DNA from: Nakamurella flavida
GTDB taxonomy: Bacteria > Actinomycetota > Actinomycetes > Mycobacteriales > Nakamurellaceae
Assembly (NCBI RefSeq): GCF_030811475.1
Contig: NZ_JAUSQV010000001.1
Location: 3,952,880 to 4,016,879, forward strand
DNA: 64,000 nucleotides
Direction: 5' to 3'
The notes beneath the pieces were generated by a model that ran no database searches, was not told where the DNA came from, and saw nothing but the letters and a program-made list of their open reading frames with translations. A program made the position numbers and the translations under genes. Positions 17,910 through 27,678 of this stretch are shown here, piece after piece. Each line of letters opens with the position of its first letter. Positions within the stretch are counted from its first letter, which is position 1.

Positions 17910-19763
17910 ATGAGTAGTAGGTCAGGAATGCGCCGAGCCGGTCGGGTGGCCGTGGCCGCCACCGCCGCCGCGGTCGTGCTGAGCGCGTGCGGATCGGTGG
18001 GCAGCACGACCACCACCACGTCGTCCTCCGCGGGTTCGGCCACCAGTGCGGCGTCCTCGACGGCCGCCGACTCGTCGAGCTCGGGCGGTGCCACCGGTGG
18101 CGCCACGGCCGACACCATCAACATCGGTCTGGAGCAGTCCCCGGGCGGCTTCAACCCCAACTCCGCCGGCGCCAACAGCGTCTACACCGGGTACGTCGAC
18201 AACGTCGTCAACGACGGATTCGTCGACGTCCAGCCGGACGGGTCGCTCAAGCCGAACACCGCCTTCGGCACCTACGAGAAGACCTCCGACGACCCGCTGA
18301 CGGTGAAGTACCAGTTCGCCGAGGGCGCCAAGTTCTCCGACGGCACCCCACTGGACTTCGACGACGTGCTGCTCGCCTGGGCGGCGCTGTCCGGCAACTT
18401 CCCGACCGGCGCGAAGGACGACGCCGGCAACGACGTCGACCTGTTCACCCCGGCGAGCACGAACGGCTTCGCCCAGATCGAGAAGCCCGAGGGCAAGGCC
18501 GGCGACACCTCGTTCACGTTCGTGTTCAAGGAGCCCTACGCCGACTGGGAAGCCCTGATGAGCGGCGGCGTCCTCATGCCCGCGCACATCGCGGCCGAGC
18601 AGGGTGGCCTGTCCGCCGACAACAACGGTCAGGCACTCATCGACGCGATCAACAACTCTGACACCGCGGCGCTCACCCCGGTGGCCACCTTCTGGAACAG
18701 CGGCTGGGACTTCCAGCCCGAGCTGCCCTCCATCCCGGACGTGGCCCTGCTGCCCTCCACCGGGCCGTACAAGTACGACAACGCCACCAACGGCACCCTG
18801 ACCGTGGTCGCCAACGACCAGTTCTGGGGCACCCCGGCCAAGACGAAGACCCTGGTGTTCAAGACGGTCAGCGCCGAGGAATGGGTGCAGGCCATGGCCA
18901 ACGGCGAGATCGACGCCTACGACCCGTCCAACCCCACCCAGGACGTCGTCTCCCAGCTCGATGCGCTCGGTGACAAGGTCAAGTACGAGACCGGGGAGAG
19001 CTACTCCTTCTCCCACGTCGACTTCGACTCCTCACCCCAGGGTCGGTTCGCCGACCTCCGCGTCCGCCAGGCCTTCCTCAAGTGCATCCCGCGCCAGGAG
19101 CTGGTCGACAAGTTCGCCAAGCCCGTCTTCGACGGTGCGCAGATCCTGAACCTGCACGAGTTCCTGCCGGCCCAGGGCAACTACCAGGAGATCCTGGACC
19201 AGGTGCCCAGCGCCAAGCTGTACGACACCGTCGACCTGGCCGGGGCCAAGGACCTGCTCACCCAGGCCGGTGTCACCCAGCCCTACGACATCCGCTTCAT
19301 CCGCTCGTCCGCCTCGGACCTGCGTGGTCAGCAGATCGCCCTGATCAAGTCCTCCTGCGACCAGGCCGGGTTCAACATCATCGACCAGCCCGACCCGGAC
19401 GTCTTCACCACGCTGACCACCCGCGGCACCTGGGACGCGGCCGTCTTCGGCTGGTCGGGCTCCGGCCTGGTGGCCTCCGGCCAGTCGATCTACGTGACCG
19501 GCGGTGATCAGAACTACGGCGGTTACAGCGACGAGAAGGTCGATTCCATCTGGAACGACGTCGTCCGCACCGTGGACCGCGACTCGGCTGAGGAGAAGAA
19601 GGCCCCGATGGAGGAGCAGCTGTGGGCCAACCCCTACAACGCCACCCTCTACGCGACCCCGGGTCTGTCGGCCACCTCGTCGAGCATCACCGGTGCCGGG
19701 TTCAACCCGACCCAGACCGGGCTGACCTGGAACGCCGAGACGTGGACGAAGAGCGCCGGCTGA
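17910..19763 (+). CDS. ABC transporter family-5 substrate-binding lipoprotein (cassette 1)
   Basis: A 617-residue lipoprotein with a signal peptide ending in the lipobox VVLSAC and a 45-residue Ser/Thr-rich linker. The binding domain begins NIGLEQSPGGFNPN and shows the family-5 blocks FSDGTPLDFDDVLLAW, ALMSGGVLMPAHI and SHVDFDSSPQGRF. Family members bind peptides, nickel, sugars or lipids; the ligand here is unknown. It resembles the LpqW-like gene upstream more than classic OppA. The ATG at 17910 has GAGGAGG 6 nt upstream. Two tandem hairpins follow, then permease, permease and fused ATPase genes. Confidence 0.88.
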   Translation: MSSRSGMRRAGRVAVAATAAAVVLSACGSVGSTTTTTSSSAGSATSAASSTAADSSSSGGATGGATADTINIGLEQSPGGFNPNSAGANSVYTGYVDNVVNDGFVDVQPDGSLKPNTAFGTYEKTSDDPLTVKYQFAEGAKFSDGTPLDFDDVLLAWAALSGNFPTGAKDDAGNDVDLFTPASTNGFAQIEKPEGKAGDTSFTFVFKEPYADWEALMSGGVLMPAHIAAEQGGLSADNNGQALIDAINNSDTAALTPVATFWNSGWDFQPELPSIPDVALLPSTGPYKYDNATNGTLTVVANDQFWGTPAKTKTLVFKTVSAEEWVQAMANGEIDAYDPSNPTQDVVSQLDALGDKVKYETGESYSFSHVDFDSSPQGRFADLRVRQAFLKCIPRQELVDKFAKPVFDGAQILNLHEFLPAQGNYQEILDQVPSAKLYDTVDLAGAKDLLTQAGVTQPYDIRFIRSSASDLRGQQIALIKSSCDQAGFNIIDQPDPDVFTTLTTRGTWDAAVFGWSGSGLVASGQSIYVTGGDQNYGGYSDEKVDSIWNDVVRTVDRDSAEEKKAPMEEQLWANPYNATLYATPGLSATSSSITGAGFNPTQTGLTWNAETWTKSAG

Positions 19764-19780
19764 TCCGTCGGTGATCTCCC

Positions 19781-19855
19781 GGGGTGCCCCCGCCGACCGG
19801 CGGGGCACCCCACCCCCTCCGCCGCCGCCCCCGCCGATCCGATCGGTGGGGGCGG
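19781..19855. terminator. tandem strong hairpins between binding-protein and permease genes
   Basis: First stem: GGGGTGCCCC (19781-19790) with GGGGCACCCC (19802-19811), extended by GCCG/CGGC around one bulged C. Second stem: 19825-19839 with 19841-19855, 15 positions including one G-T pair. Together they should cut read-through from the binding-protein gene into the permease genes. Confidence 0.7.
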
Positions 19856-19918
19856 TGCCGGTGTGGCCGCGATGTCGTACCACCGTCGTATCGCTGTCGG
19901 AGTGTCCGAAGGAGTCCC

Positions 19919-21457
19919 GTGCTCGTGTTCGTGGTGAGACGCATCGTCGTCTCGTTCTTCATCCTGCTGGCCTCGACGTTCCTCACCTACGTGCTGGTGG
20001 CGCTCTCCGGGAACCCGCTGCAGGACCTGCTCGAGCTGCGCGGCCCGCAGCGCGACTCCAAGATCGCCCTGCGGACCGAGGCGTTGAACCTCGACACCCC
20101 CGTCATCGGGCGCTATTTCCTCTGGCTCGGCGACGTCGGCCGGTGCGTGCTGCCCGGCGGCGGGCAGTGCACCCTCGGGCTGGACCGCAACGGCCAGCCG
20201 GTGCTCCCACAGCTGCAGAACGCGATCGGCTCCACTCTCCGGCTCGTGGTCGTCGCCACCCTGCTCGCGCTGATCCTCGGCGTCGTCACCGGTGTGGTCA
20301 CCGCGCTGCGCCAGTACAGCGTCTTCGACTACGGCGTCACCTTCATCGCCTTCCTCTGCTTCTCCCTCCCGATCTTCTTCGTCTCCACCCTGCTCAAGCA
20401 GTACGTGGCCATCGACCTGAACACCTGGCTGGGCGATCCCGTCATGACGGTCGCCGCGATCATCGGGGTGGCCGTGGTGGCCGGGCTGTTCTGGATGCTG
20501 ATCATCGGCGGTGACGCCCGGCGCAAGCTGGTCGTCTTCGGGGTCGCCGCGATCGCCACCTTCGTGGTCGTCTACGCACTGCTGGCCACCGACTTCTTCC
20601 GCACCCCCTACTTCGGCGTCACCGGCATCGTGGTGTTCGGGCTGGCCGCGGCCGTCGGCTGGACGTCGCTGTTCGCCGGGCTGACCCGGCGCAGCCGACC
20701 GGTGCTGCTCTCCAGCGCCGCCACCGTCGTGGTCGGCACCGTGCTGGTGCTCGTGGCCGGCAACCTGGTGCACACCGGCGGCTGGCCGGTGGTGCTCGGC
20801 ATGATCGTGCTGCTCGTCGCGCTGGGCTTCCTGGCCGGCGCCGTGCTCGGCGGGCCCGCCCGGCGGCTGGCCCAGCGGGTGGCCGGGCTGACCGGGTTCA
20901 CCGTCGCCCTGCTGGTGGCGGTCGACCAGCTGCTCGGCTCCTACCCGTCCCTCTTCGCCGCGACCGGCGGCCGGCCGATCAAGACGACCGGGTCCGAGAC
21001 GCCCAACCTGAGCGCGGACTTCTGGACGACGCAGTTGGACTATCTGTCGTACCTCATCCTGCCGACCTTCGCGATCATGCTCATCTCCTTCGCGACGTAC
21101 ACCCGGTACACCCGGGCGAGCATGCTCGACGTGATGGGGCAGGACTACATCCGCACCGCGCGGGCCAAGGGTCTGAACAACCGGACGGTGGTGGTCCGGC
21201 ACGGGTTCCGCAACGCGCTCATCCCGCTGGCCACCCTGGTCGCGTTCGACTTCGCCGGCATCCTCGGCGGCGCCGTGATCACCGAGACGGTGTTCGGCTG
21301 GGCCGGCATGGGGCGGCTGTTCACCACGGCCCTGACCAACATCGACCCCAACCCGGTGATGGCCTTCTTCCTGATCACTGCCACGGCGACGGTGCTGTTC
21401 AACATGCTCGCCGACATCGCCTACGCGTACCTCGATCCCAGAATCCGATTGGCGTGA
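19919..21457 (+). CDS. DppB-type ABC permease with six-helix insertion (cassette 1)
   Basis: A 512-residue inner-membrane permease. The start (VFVVRRIVVSFFILLASTFLTYVLV), the middle TALRQYSVFDY...FSLPIFF and the C-terminal third (QDYIRTARAKGLNNRTVVVR, HGFRNALIPLATLVAFD, GGAVITETVFGWAGMG) are classic DppB, including the ATPase-contacting loop. Between roughly residues 175 and 345, where DppB has one short outer loop, there are six extra hydrophobic segments, after which DppB resumes at GRPIKTTG. Usual DppB length is 310-340. The GTG at 19919 follows AAGGAG by 4 nt; GTG 19925 is also possible. The stop overlaps the next start. Confidence 0.88.
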   Translation: MLVFVVRRIVVSFFILLASTFLTYVLVALSGNPLQDLLELRGPQRDSKIALRTEALNLDTPVIGRYFLWLGDVGRCVLPGGGQCTLGLDRNGQPVLPQLQNAIGSTLRLVVVATLLALILGVVTGVVTALRQYSVFDYGVTFIAFLCFSLPIFFVSTLLKQYVAIDLNTWLGDPVMTVAAIIGVAVVAGLFWMLIIGGDARRKLVVFGVAAIATFVVVYALLATDFFRTPYFGVTGIVVFGLAAAVGWTSLFAGLTRRSRPVLLSSAATVVVGTVLVLVAGNLVHTGGWPVVLGMIVLLVALGFLAGAVLGGPARRLAQRVAGLTGFTVALLVAVDQLLGSYPSLFAATGGRPIKTTGSETPNLSADFWTTQLDYLSYLILPTFAIMLISFATYTRYTRASMLDVMGQDYIRTARAKGLNNRTVVVRHGFRNALIPLATLVAFDFAGILGGAVITETVFGWAGMGRLFTTALTNIDPNPVMAFFLITATATVLFNMLADIAYAYLDPRIRLA

Positions 21458-22509
21458 TGATGGCCCGACACGAGCATCCCGACATGGGGGACGAACACGT
21501 TCCCGCCCGCAACGTCCCGGCCACCGAGTTGGAGTACCTCACGCTCGAGGCCACCGACACCGATGTCGGGCGGGCCGGCGGCGGCTCCGGCACGGTCACC
21601 CCGGTGGCCGCGAAGACCGAGTTCCGCCTGGTGCTGAGCCGGTTCCTGCGGCACCGGGCCGCGCTGGCCGGACTGGTGGTGCTCGCCCTGATCGTCCTGC
21701 TCGCGTTCACCTCGATCGGCTGGGGGCCGATCCCGGGCTGGTGGAAGTACGACTACACCGACTTCGCCACCCAGCTGACCGACGGCGGTGCGCCGACCCT
21801 GTCGCTGTGGCCGCCGAGCCTGGGGGAGCACCCGTTCGGCCAGAGCAACGAGGGCCGGGACTACTTCGCGCTGGTCATGCGCGGGCTGCAGCAGTCGCTG
21901 ATCATCGCGTTCCTCGTCGGCATCACCAGCACCATCCTGGGCACCGTGATCGGCGCGGTCGCCGGCTACTTCCGCGGCTGGGCCGAGGGCGTGCTGATGC
22001 GCATCACCGACGTCATCATCACCATCCCGCTGTTGGCCATCGCGGCCGTGGTCGCCAACAGCGTCGGCGGTGGCGGCATCCTGTTCCTCGGGCTGCTGCT
22101 GGGCCTGTTCACCTGGACCGGCCTGGCCCGCATCGTGCGCGGGGAGTTCCTCTCCCTGCGCGAGAAGGAGTTCGTCGACGCGGCCCGCTCGGTCGGCGCA
22201 TCCAGCGGGCGCATCATCTTCCGGCACATCCTGCCCAACACCATCGGCGTCATCACCGTGTCGGCCACCCTGTCGATCTCCGGGGCGATCCTGCTGGAGA
22301 GCGCACTCAGCTTCCTCAACCTCGGGGTCAAGAGCCCGGACACCTCGCTCGGCCTGCTGCTGCAGCAGTACCGGCAGGCGATGGACGTGCGCCCGTACCT
22401 GTTCTGGTGGCCCGGCGTGCTCATCGTGCTGATCTCGCTGGCCATCAACTTCATCGGCGACGGTCTGCGCGATGCGTTCGATCCGCGGCAGAACCGGGCC
22501 AAGGCATGA
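21454..22509 (+). CDS. DppC-type ABC permease (cassette 1)
   Basis: A 351-residue second permease subunit with a cytoplasmic N-terminus of about 60 residues and six membrane helices. The family blocks are HPFGQSNEGRDYFALVMRGL, the EAA loop SLREKEFVDAARSVGASSGR followed by IIFRHILPN, and the C-terminal INFIGDGLRDAFDPRQ. It starts at a GTG overlapping the dppB-type stop (GTGA); ATGs at 21457 and 21460 are alternatives. It should form the heterodimeric channel with the preceding long permease. Length is only slightly above typical. Confidence 0.9.
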   Translation: MMMARHEHPDMGDEHVPARNVPATELEYLTLEATDTDVGRAGGGSGTVTPVAAKTEFRLVLSRFLRHRAALAGLVVLALIVLLAFTSIGWGPIPGWWKYDYTDFATQLTDGGAPTLSLWPPSLGEHPFGQSNEGRDYFALVMRGLQQSLIIAFLVGITSTILGTVIGAVAGYFRGWAEGVLMRITDVIITIPLLAIAAVVANSVGGGGILFLGLLLGLFTWTGLARIVRGEFLSLREKEFVDAARSVGASSGRIIFRHILPNTIGVITVSATLSISGAILLESALSFLNLGVKSPDTSLGLLLQQYRQAMDVRPYLFWWPGVLIVLISLAINFIGDGLRDAFDPRQNRAKA

Positions 22510-22555
22510 GCGCCCCGGTGGTCGACGCCTTCCGAGCAACACACAGGAGCACCTG

Positions 22556-24400
22556 ATGAGCCCCTCGAACACCGGCGCGAGCGTCGACACCGGTGACCTT
22601 TTCGCCGGCATCCAGCGTCCCGAGGCCCACGACGGCGAACCGGTCCTGCGACTGCGCGACCTGGGTGTGGCGTTCCGGGTCGATGACGAGTGGGTGATGG
22701 CCAGCGAGCACGTCGACTTCGCCATCGCCCCCGGCGAGGTGCTGGCCGTGGTCGGCGAGTCCGGGTCCGGCAAGTCCGTCTCCGCGATGTCCGTGCTCGG
22801 CCTGCTGCCGGGCAACGCCCGGGTCACCGGCAGCGCCACGCTGCTCGGCCGCGAGCTGATCGGCGCCCGCGAGTCCACCCTGCGGGCGGTGCGCGGCAAG
22901 GACGTCGGGCTGATCTTCCAGGAGCCGATGTCCGCGCTGAACCCGGTGCTCACCGTCGGGTTCCAGATCGGCGAGGTACTGCTCAGCCACTTCGACCTCA
23001 CCCCCGAGGCCGCCCGGGTGCGGGTGCTCGAGCTGATGCGCCTGGTCGACCTGCCCGACCCGGAGGAGCGCTACAACCGCTACCCCCACCAGCTGTCCGG
23101 CGGGCAGCGCCAGCGCGTCGTCATCGCCATGGCCCTGGCCTGCGACCCCGTGCTGCTGCTGGCCGACGAACCGACCACCGCGCTCGACGTCACGGTGCAG
23201 GCCGAGATCCTCGACCTGCTTCGCGACCTGCACCGCCGCCTGAACTCGGCCATCCTGCTGATCACCCACGACATGGGCGTCGTCGCCGATCTGGCCGACC
23301 GCGTGGTGGTCATGCGGTCCGGGTCCATCGTGGAGACCGGCACGGTGCGGTCGGTGTTCGCCTCGCCCCAGCACCCGTACACCCGGGACCTGCTGGCCGC
23401 CGTCCCGCATCTGGGTGCCACTGTCGAGGACCGGCCGGCGACCGTGCCGGCCCCGCGTCGGGAGCCGGCAGCCGACACCGTCCCGGCGCTGGAGATCCGC
23501 AACCTGGTCATCGAGTACCCCGGGCGCGGCCGCCGGGTACCGGCGTTCCGGGCCGTGGACGACGTCTCCTTCAGCATCGGCCCGGGGGAGATCCTCGGCC
23601 TGGTCGGTGAGTCCGGATCGGGCAAGACGACCATCGGCCGGGCGGTGGCCAGCCTGTTGCCCACCACCGCCGGGGAGATCCGCATCGCCGGCACGAACAT
23701 CCGCGGGCTCAGCCAGAAGCAGCTGCGCCCGATGCGCAAGCGGGTCGCGATCGTCTTCCAGGACCCGGCGTCCTCGCTCAACCCGCGGATGACCATCGGG
23801 GAGTCCATCGGCGAGCCGCTCCGGCTGCACACCCCGCTGCGTGGCAAGGACCTCGACGGCAAGGTCGAGGCGCTGCTGGAGTCCGTGCGGCTGCCGCAGC
23901 ACTACCGCAACCGCTACCCGCACGAGCTATCCGGCGGGCAGCGGCAACGCGTCGGCATCGCCCGGGCGTTGTCCCTGGAACCGGCCCTGCTGATCGCCGA
24001 CGAGCCGACCAGCGCTCTGGACGTCTCGGTGCAGGCCCGGGTGCTCGACCTGCTGCAGGACCTGCAGCGCGAGTTCGGCTTCGCGTGCCTGTTCATCAGC
24101 CACGACCTCGCGGTCGTGGAGATCCTGGCCGATCAGATCGCCGTGCTGCACCGGGGGAAGCTCGCCGAGATCGGCTCCCGGGAACAGATCCTCACCGCGG
24201 CCACCGATCCGTACACCCAGCGGCTCATCGCCGCCGCGCCCGTCCCGGACCCGGCCCAGCAGGAGGCCCGGCGGGACGAGCGGCGGGCGCTGCTCGCCGC
24301 GGGATCGGACGAGCAGGATCCGGCGAGCCGGGGGATCGGCCGCGTGGTCAGGCCGGCGCCCCCGCAAGGACCGACGCAAGCCCCACAGCAAGGGCCGTGA
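22556..24400 (+). CDS. fused DppD-DppF ABC ATPase (cassette 1)
   Basis: A 614-residue protein with two complete nucleotide-binding domains in one chain, energising the two permeases. Domain 1 has Walker [13 protein letters not shown], signature [15 protein letters not shown] and Walker [14 protein letters not shown]. Domain 2 has [27 protein letters not shown] and [13 protein letters not shown]. Each domain ends with the oligopeptide-type HPYT/DPYT motif, seen as [11 protein letters not shown] and [10 protein letters not shown]. The ATG at 22556 has CAGGAG 6 nt upstream. The last 53 nt overlap, antiparallel, the 3' end of the downstream PH-like gene. Confidence 0.93.
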   Translation: MSPSNTGASVDTGDLFAGIQRPEAHDGEPVLRLRDLGVAFRVDDEWVMASEHVDFAIAPGEVLAVVGESGSGKSVSAMSVLGLLPGNARVTGSATLLGRELIGARESTLRAVRGKDVGLIFQEPMSALNPVLTVGFQIGEVLLSHFDLTPEAARVRVLELMRLVDLPDPEERYNRYPHQLSGGQRQRVVIAMALACDPVLLLADEPTTALDVTVQAEILDLLRDLHRRLNSAILLITHDMGVVADLADRVVVMRSGSIVETGTVRSVFASPQHPYTRDLLAAVPHLGATVEDRPATVPAPRREPAADTVPALEIRNLVIEYPGRGRRVPAFRAVDDVSFSIGPGEILGLVGESGSGKTTIGRAVASLLPTTAGEIRIAGTNIRGLSQKQLRPMRKRVAIVFQDPASSLNPRMTIGESIGEPLRLHTPLRGKDLDGKVEALLESVRLPQHYRNRYPHELSGGQRQRVGIARALSLEPALLIADEPTSALDVSVQARVLDLLQDLQREFGFACLFISHDLAVVEILADQIAVLHRGKLAEIGSREQILTAATDPYTQRLIAAAPVPDPAQQEARRDERRALLAAGSDEQDPASRGIGRVVRPAPPQGPTQAPQQGP

Positions 24401-25004
24401 CGGCCAGGGCGGCGAGCACCCCGCGGGCCCAGCGCACCTCGGTTCCCGCGGCGGGTCGGCCGTCCGCCGCGCGGTGGGCGTCCCACATGCGCCGCACGGT
24501 CACCGCGGCGGCCCCGGCGTCGCTGCGCAGGGTGGCGCTGGCCGGCACCGGCCCCTGGTCCGGGGTCCAGCCCATCTCGCGAACGTCCCCGTCGGTGACC
24601 CGGGCCGCCCCGTGCCGGGACGGGGCCGGCGCCGCCCACGCCTGATGACGCCGACCGGACACGGTGACCAGGGTCAGCGCGTACTGCGTCTCGACCCGGG
24701 CGAGATCGGCGAACGGCAGCCAGACGTCGCGCACCACGTTGCGCAGCCACACCCCCTCGGCACCGACCCGGACGACCGGGCGGACGCACACCGCATAGAC
24801 GACCACGCAGCCGAGAGCGATCGCCGGGAGCTGCCGCGACGCTGCTCCGATCGGCTCGGCCGAGCCGGTCAGGGCCAGGGTCAGCCAACCGGCCACCACC
24901 AGCCCCCACACCACCGCGGAGATCCAGGCCGTGCGGGGGCGGAAGGTGAAGGTGTCGGGCCCGGCCACCGGGTTGGCGGACCGCGGACGGGGGAGCGGGG
25001 GCAT
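24348..25004 (-). CDS. membrane PH-like domain protein (cassette 1 partner)
   Basis: A 218-residue protein with two membrane segments near the N-terminus (ISAVVWGLVVAGWLTLAL, AIALGCVVVYAVCV). These are followed by a bacterial PH-like beta region (RPVVRVGAEGVWLRNVVRDVWLPFADLARVETQYALTLVTVSGRR), a charged linker, and a final membrane segment before the C-terminus ([18 protein letters not shown]). The order resembles other small actinobacterial PH membrane proteins; no enzymatic motif is seen. The ATG at 25004 has GGAGG 8 nt upstream. It is encoded against the transporter operon, and its stop lies inside the fused ATPase gene, a 53-nt convergent overlap. A paralogue sits in the second cassette. 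Confidence 0.75.
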   Translation of the reverse strand: MPPLPRPRSANPVAGPDTFTFRPRTAWISAVVWGLVVAGWLTLALTGSAEPIGAASRQLPAIALGCVVVYAVCVRPVVRVGAEGVWLRNVVRDVWLPFADLARVETQYALTLVTVSGRRHQAWAAPAPSRHGAARVTDGDVREMGWTPDQGPVPASATLRSDAGAAAVTVRRMWDAHRAADGRPAAGTEVRWARGVLAALAVTALAVGLASVLAGAPA

Positions 25005-25410
25005 CCCGCCATCCTCCCAGCGGGGGTCGATCCGCCTCGACCCGATCCACGACGGGGTGGCGGGGTCGGGGCGGTGGATCACTCGTCGATGCGGTAATAC
25101 GACGGAAATCTCGCGCTGATAGACCGTGGAGACACGAGGATCTCAGTGGGGTGTTCGACCAATCGGATGATCGTGCGGGCCGGTGACACGTTCGGACCTG
25201 TGTGCATCACCCTTCGGTCACGATGTCCCGCTCCGGATGTGCGGGAAGTTACCCGGTCGTAGAGTTCCACGGTCGGTGATGGACAACCCATCGCCGATCC
25301 CATGGTGTGCCGGGAAGCCGGTGCCCGGAACGCCGGCGTCGACAGGGACGGCCGGCGGGTCGACGAGGTCAGCAGGTGCCGGTACCTACCGGCACGGAGG
25401 AGGATCTTTG
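25005..25410. other. 406-nt divergent region before cassette 2
   Basis: This lies between the PH-like gene (minus) and the second binding-protein gene (plus). A possible -10 TAGAGT is at 25260-25265. An in-frame ATG at 25183 extends the next gene, but its product start is not a signal peptide and GGAGGAGG stands before the ATG at 25411, so I treat the region as leader and promoter. No convincing small gene or known riboswitch was seen. Confidence 0.4.
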
Positions 25411-27417
25411 ATGAGGACAAGCAGAGCGGTGGGACTCACCGCTCTCGTGGCCAGTGCGGCCCTGGTCCTGGCGGCGTGCAGCGGCACGCCCGGCCAGCAG
25501 GGTGCCACCACGAGCGCCAGCTCCGCGCCGTCCGGCAGTGCCGGCGGCTCAGCGTCGGCCAGCGGGACGGAGTCCGCCAGCAGCGGCACGCCGATCACCG
25601 AGAGCCCCGAGGCGGCGAACGTCGGCAAGGTCGGCGGCTCCGCCTGTGGCATCCCGCACGGCCCGTACGCCGATCCGTCGCAGACCGGTGGGGAGGTGCG
25701 CGCGGCCTGGAACGACCCGCCGCTGTCCTGGAACAACAACACCACCCACGGCAACGCGGTCGCTACGTTCAACGTGCAGTACCTGACCAACCTGGGCTTC
25801 AGCTACTACGACGGTGATCTGAACCTGATCAACAACGATCAGTTCGGCACCTGCACGCTGGTCAGCGAGGATCCGCTGACCGTCAAGTACACGATCGCCG
25901 ACGGCGTCAAGTGGTCCGACGGCACCCCCGTCACCGCCGACGACCTGGTCCTGTCCTGGGCCGCCCAGTCCGGCGTGTTCAACGACGAGGAGGCGCAGAC
26001 CGACGACGACGGCAACCTGCTGCCCACCGCCGGGGTCGCCTTCGACAAGCTCGACCCGTCGTTGTCGTTGATCAAGGACTTCCCGACGATCGAGGACGAC
26101 AACCGGTCCGCCACCTTCGTGTGGTCGGAGTACTACGTCGACTACCAGACCGCCGGCCCGGCCAACAACGGCGGCCCCGGCACCCTGATCCCCGCGCACG
26201 TGCTGGGGGCCAAGGCCCTGAACATCACCGACCCGACCGCTGCGGCGGCCGCGGTGACCACCGCGTTCAAGAACAACGACAAGGCCTCCCTGAAGCCGGT
26301 CGCCGACTTCTGGAACACCGGCTTCGACACCGACCAGCTGCCGAGCGACCCGTCGCTGTACCTGTCCACCGGGCCGTACAAGACGACCGCGTACCAGCAG
26401 CGGGCCAGCCTGACCTTCGAGAAGATGGACGGCTACACCTGGGGCCCCAAGCCCATCGCCGACACGATCCAGTACCAGATCATCGGTGAGGCCACGGCCG
26501 CGGTGCAGGCGCTGACCAACGAAGAGGTTGACGTCATCTCCCCGCAGTCCACCGCGGACATCTACGAGGCGGTCAGCGCGCTGTCCGACCGTGGCATCCA
26601 GGTGAAGACGGGCGACGGCGGCACCTACGAGCACGTCGACCTGGTCTTCGCCAACGGCGGCCCGTTCGACCCGGCCACCTACGGCGGCGACACCGAGAAG
26701 GCCAAGAAGGTCCGCCAGGCGTTCCTCAAGACCGTCCCCCGGCAGGACATCCTCGACCGGCTCATCAAGCCGATCAACCCGGAAGCGGTGCTGCGCCAGT
26801 CGTACACCACCGTCCCGGGTGCACCGGCCTACGACGCCATCACCGAGGCCAACGGCATGGGCACCGCCTACGGCACGGTGGACATCGAGGGCGCCAAGGC
26901 GCTGCTCGCCGAGGCCGGGGTCACCGGCACGGTCGACGTGCGGCTCAAGTTCGCCGAGAACAACGCCCGTCGCTCCAACGAGTACGACCTGATGAAGGCC
27001 TCCGCTCAGGAGGCCGGGTTCAACCTGGTCGACGGACGCAGCGCGAGCTGGGGCCAGGAGCTGCCGGCCATCGACGGCTACGACGCCTCGCTGTTCGGGT
27101 GGCAGTCCACCTCGACCGGTGTGGCCGAGCAGAAGGCCAACTACGTCACGGACGGGTCGAACAACTACGGCCTGTACTCCTCGTCGGTGGTCGACGACGC
27201 CGAGAACAAGCTGACCGGCAGCGTGCTGTCCGAGGACGAGCGGACCGAACTGCTCTCCACGATCGAGAAGCAGCTGGTGGACGACGCCTTCGGCGTCACC
27301 ATCTTCCAGTTCCCGAACGTGACCGCGTGGAACGAGAACCGGGTCACCGGCGTCTCGGACACCCCGCTGGCCCCCGGAGTGTTCTTCAACTTCTGGGACT
27401 GGCAGCCGGTCTCCTGA
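25411..27417 (+). CDS. ABC transporter family-5 substrate-binding lipoprotein (cassette 2)
   Basis: A 668-residue lipoprotein whose signal peptide ends in LVLAAC, followed by a Gly/Ser/Ala linker. Binding-domain blocks include WNDPPLSWNNNTTHGN, VKWSDGTPVTADDLVLSWA, TLIPAHVLG and KVRQAFLKTVPRQDIL, so it is a family-5 binder close to, but clearly diverged from, the cassette-1 protein. It is about 50 residues longer, with an extra segment after SACGIPHGPYADP. Start ATG 25411 is preceded by GGAGGAGG. A 14-bp hairpin follows, then permease genes. Ligand unknown. Confidence 0.88.
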   Translation: MRTSRAVGLTALVASAALVLAACSGTPGQQGATTSASSAPSGSAGGSASASGTESASSGTPITESPEAANVGKVGGSACGIPHGPYADPSQTGGEVRAAWNDPPLSWNNNTTHGNAVATFNVQYLTNLGFSYYDGDLNLINNDQFGTCTLVSEDPLTVKYTIADGVKWSDGTPVTADDLVLSWAAQSGVFNDEEAQTDDDGNLLPTAGVAFDKLDPSLSLIKDFPTIEDDNRSATFVWSEYYVDYQTAGPANNGGPGTLIPAHVLGAKALNITDPTAAAAAVTTAFKNNDKASLKPVADFWNTGFDTDQLPSDPSLYLSTGPYKTTAYQQRASLTFEKMDGYTWGPKPIADTIQYQIIGEATAAVQALTNEEVDVISPQSTADIYEAVSALSDRGIQVKTGDGGTYEHVDLVFANGGPFDPATYGGDTEKAKKVRQAFLKTVPRQDILDRLIKPINPEAVLRQSYTTVPGAPAYDAITEANGMGTAYGTVDIEGAKALLAEAGVTGTVDVRLKFAENNARRSNEYDLMKASAQEAGFNLVDGRSASWGQELPAIDGYDASLFGWQSTSTGVAEQKANYVTDGSNNYGLYSSSVVDDAENKLTGSVLSEDERTELLSTIEKQLVDDAFGVTIFQFPNVTAWNENRVTGVSDTPLAPGVFFNFWDWQPVS

Positions 27418-27469
27418 CCTGACGGTCGGGTACCGACAGCTCCACCAGGAGCCGCACGATCTGCACCAC

Positions 27470-27500
27470 CCCGCGGCGGGCCCACCGGGCCCGCCGCGGG
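27470..27500. terminator. 14-bp hairpin between binding-protein and permease genes
   Basis: CCCGCGGCGGGCCC (27470-27483) pairs perfectly with GGGCCCGCCGCGGG (27487-27500) around the loop ACC, 53 nt after the binding-protein stop. Its position matches the hairpins of the other two importers. Confidence 0.75.
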
Positions 27501-27678
27501 ACGACCGGGGCGCCGAATCCCTCCGCGTGTACGCGCGGCCTCACCACCGGGTTCGGCGCCCTCGTCGCGTCCCGGCCCGTCCGGCGGGTCCGACCGCGAC
27601 GGTGAACGGTCCCGTCAGTCAAGGGCTACGGTTCGCCCCAGGCACGTCCCTCCGGCGCAGGCGAAGGGTTTTTCCTCG

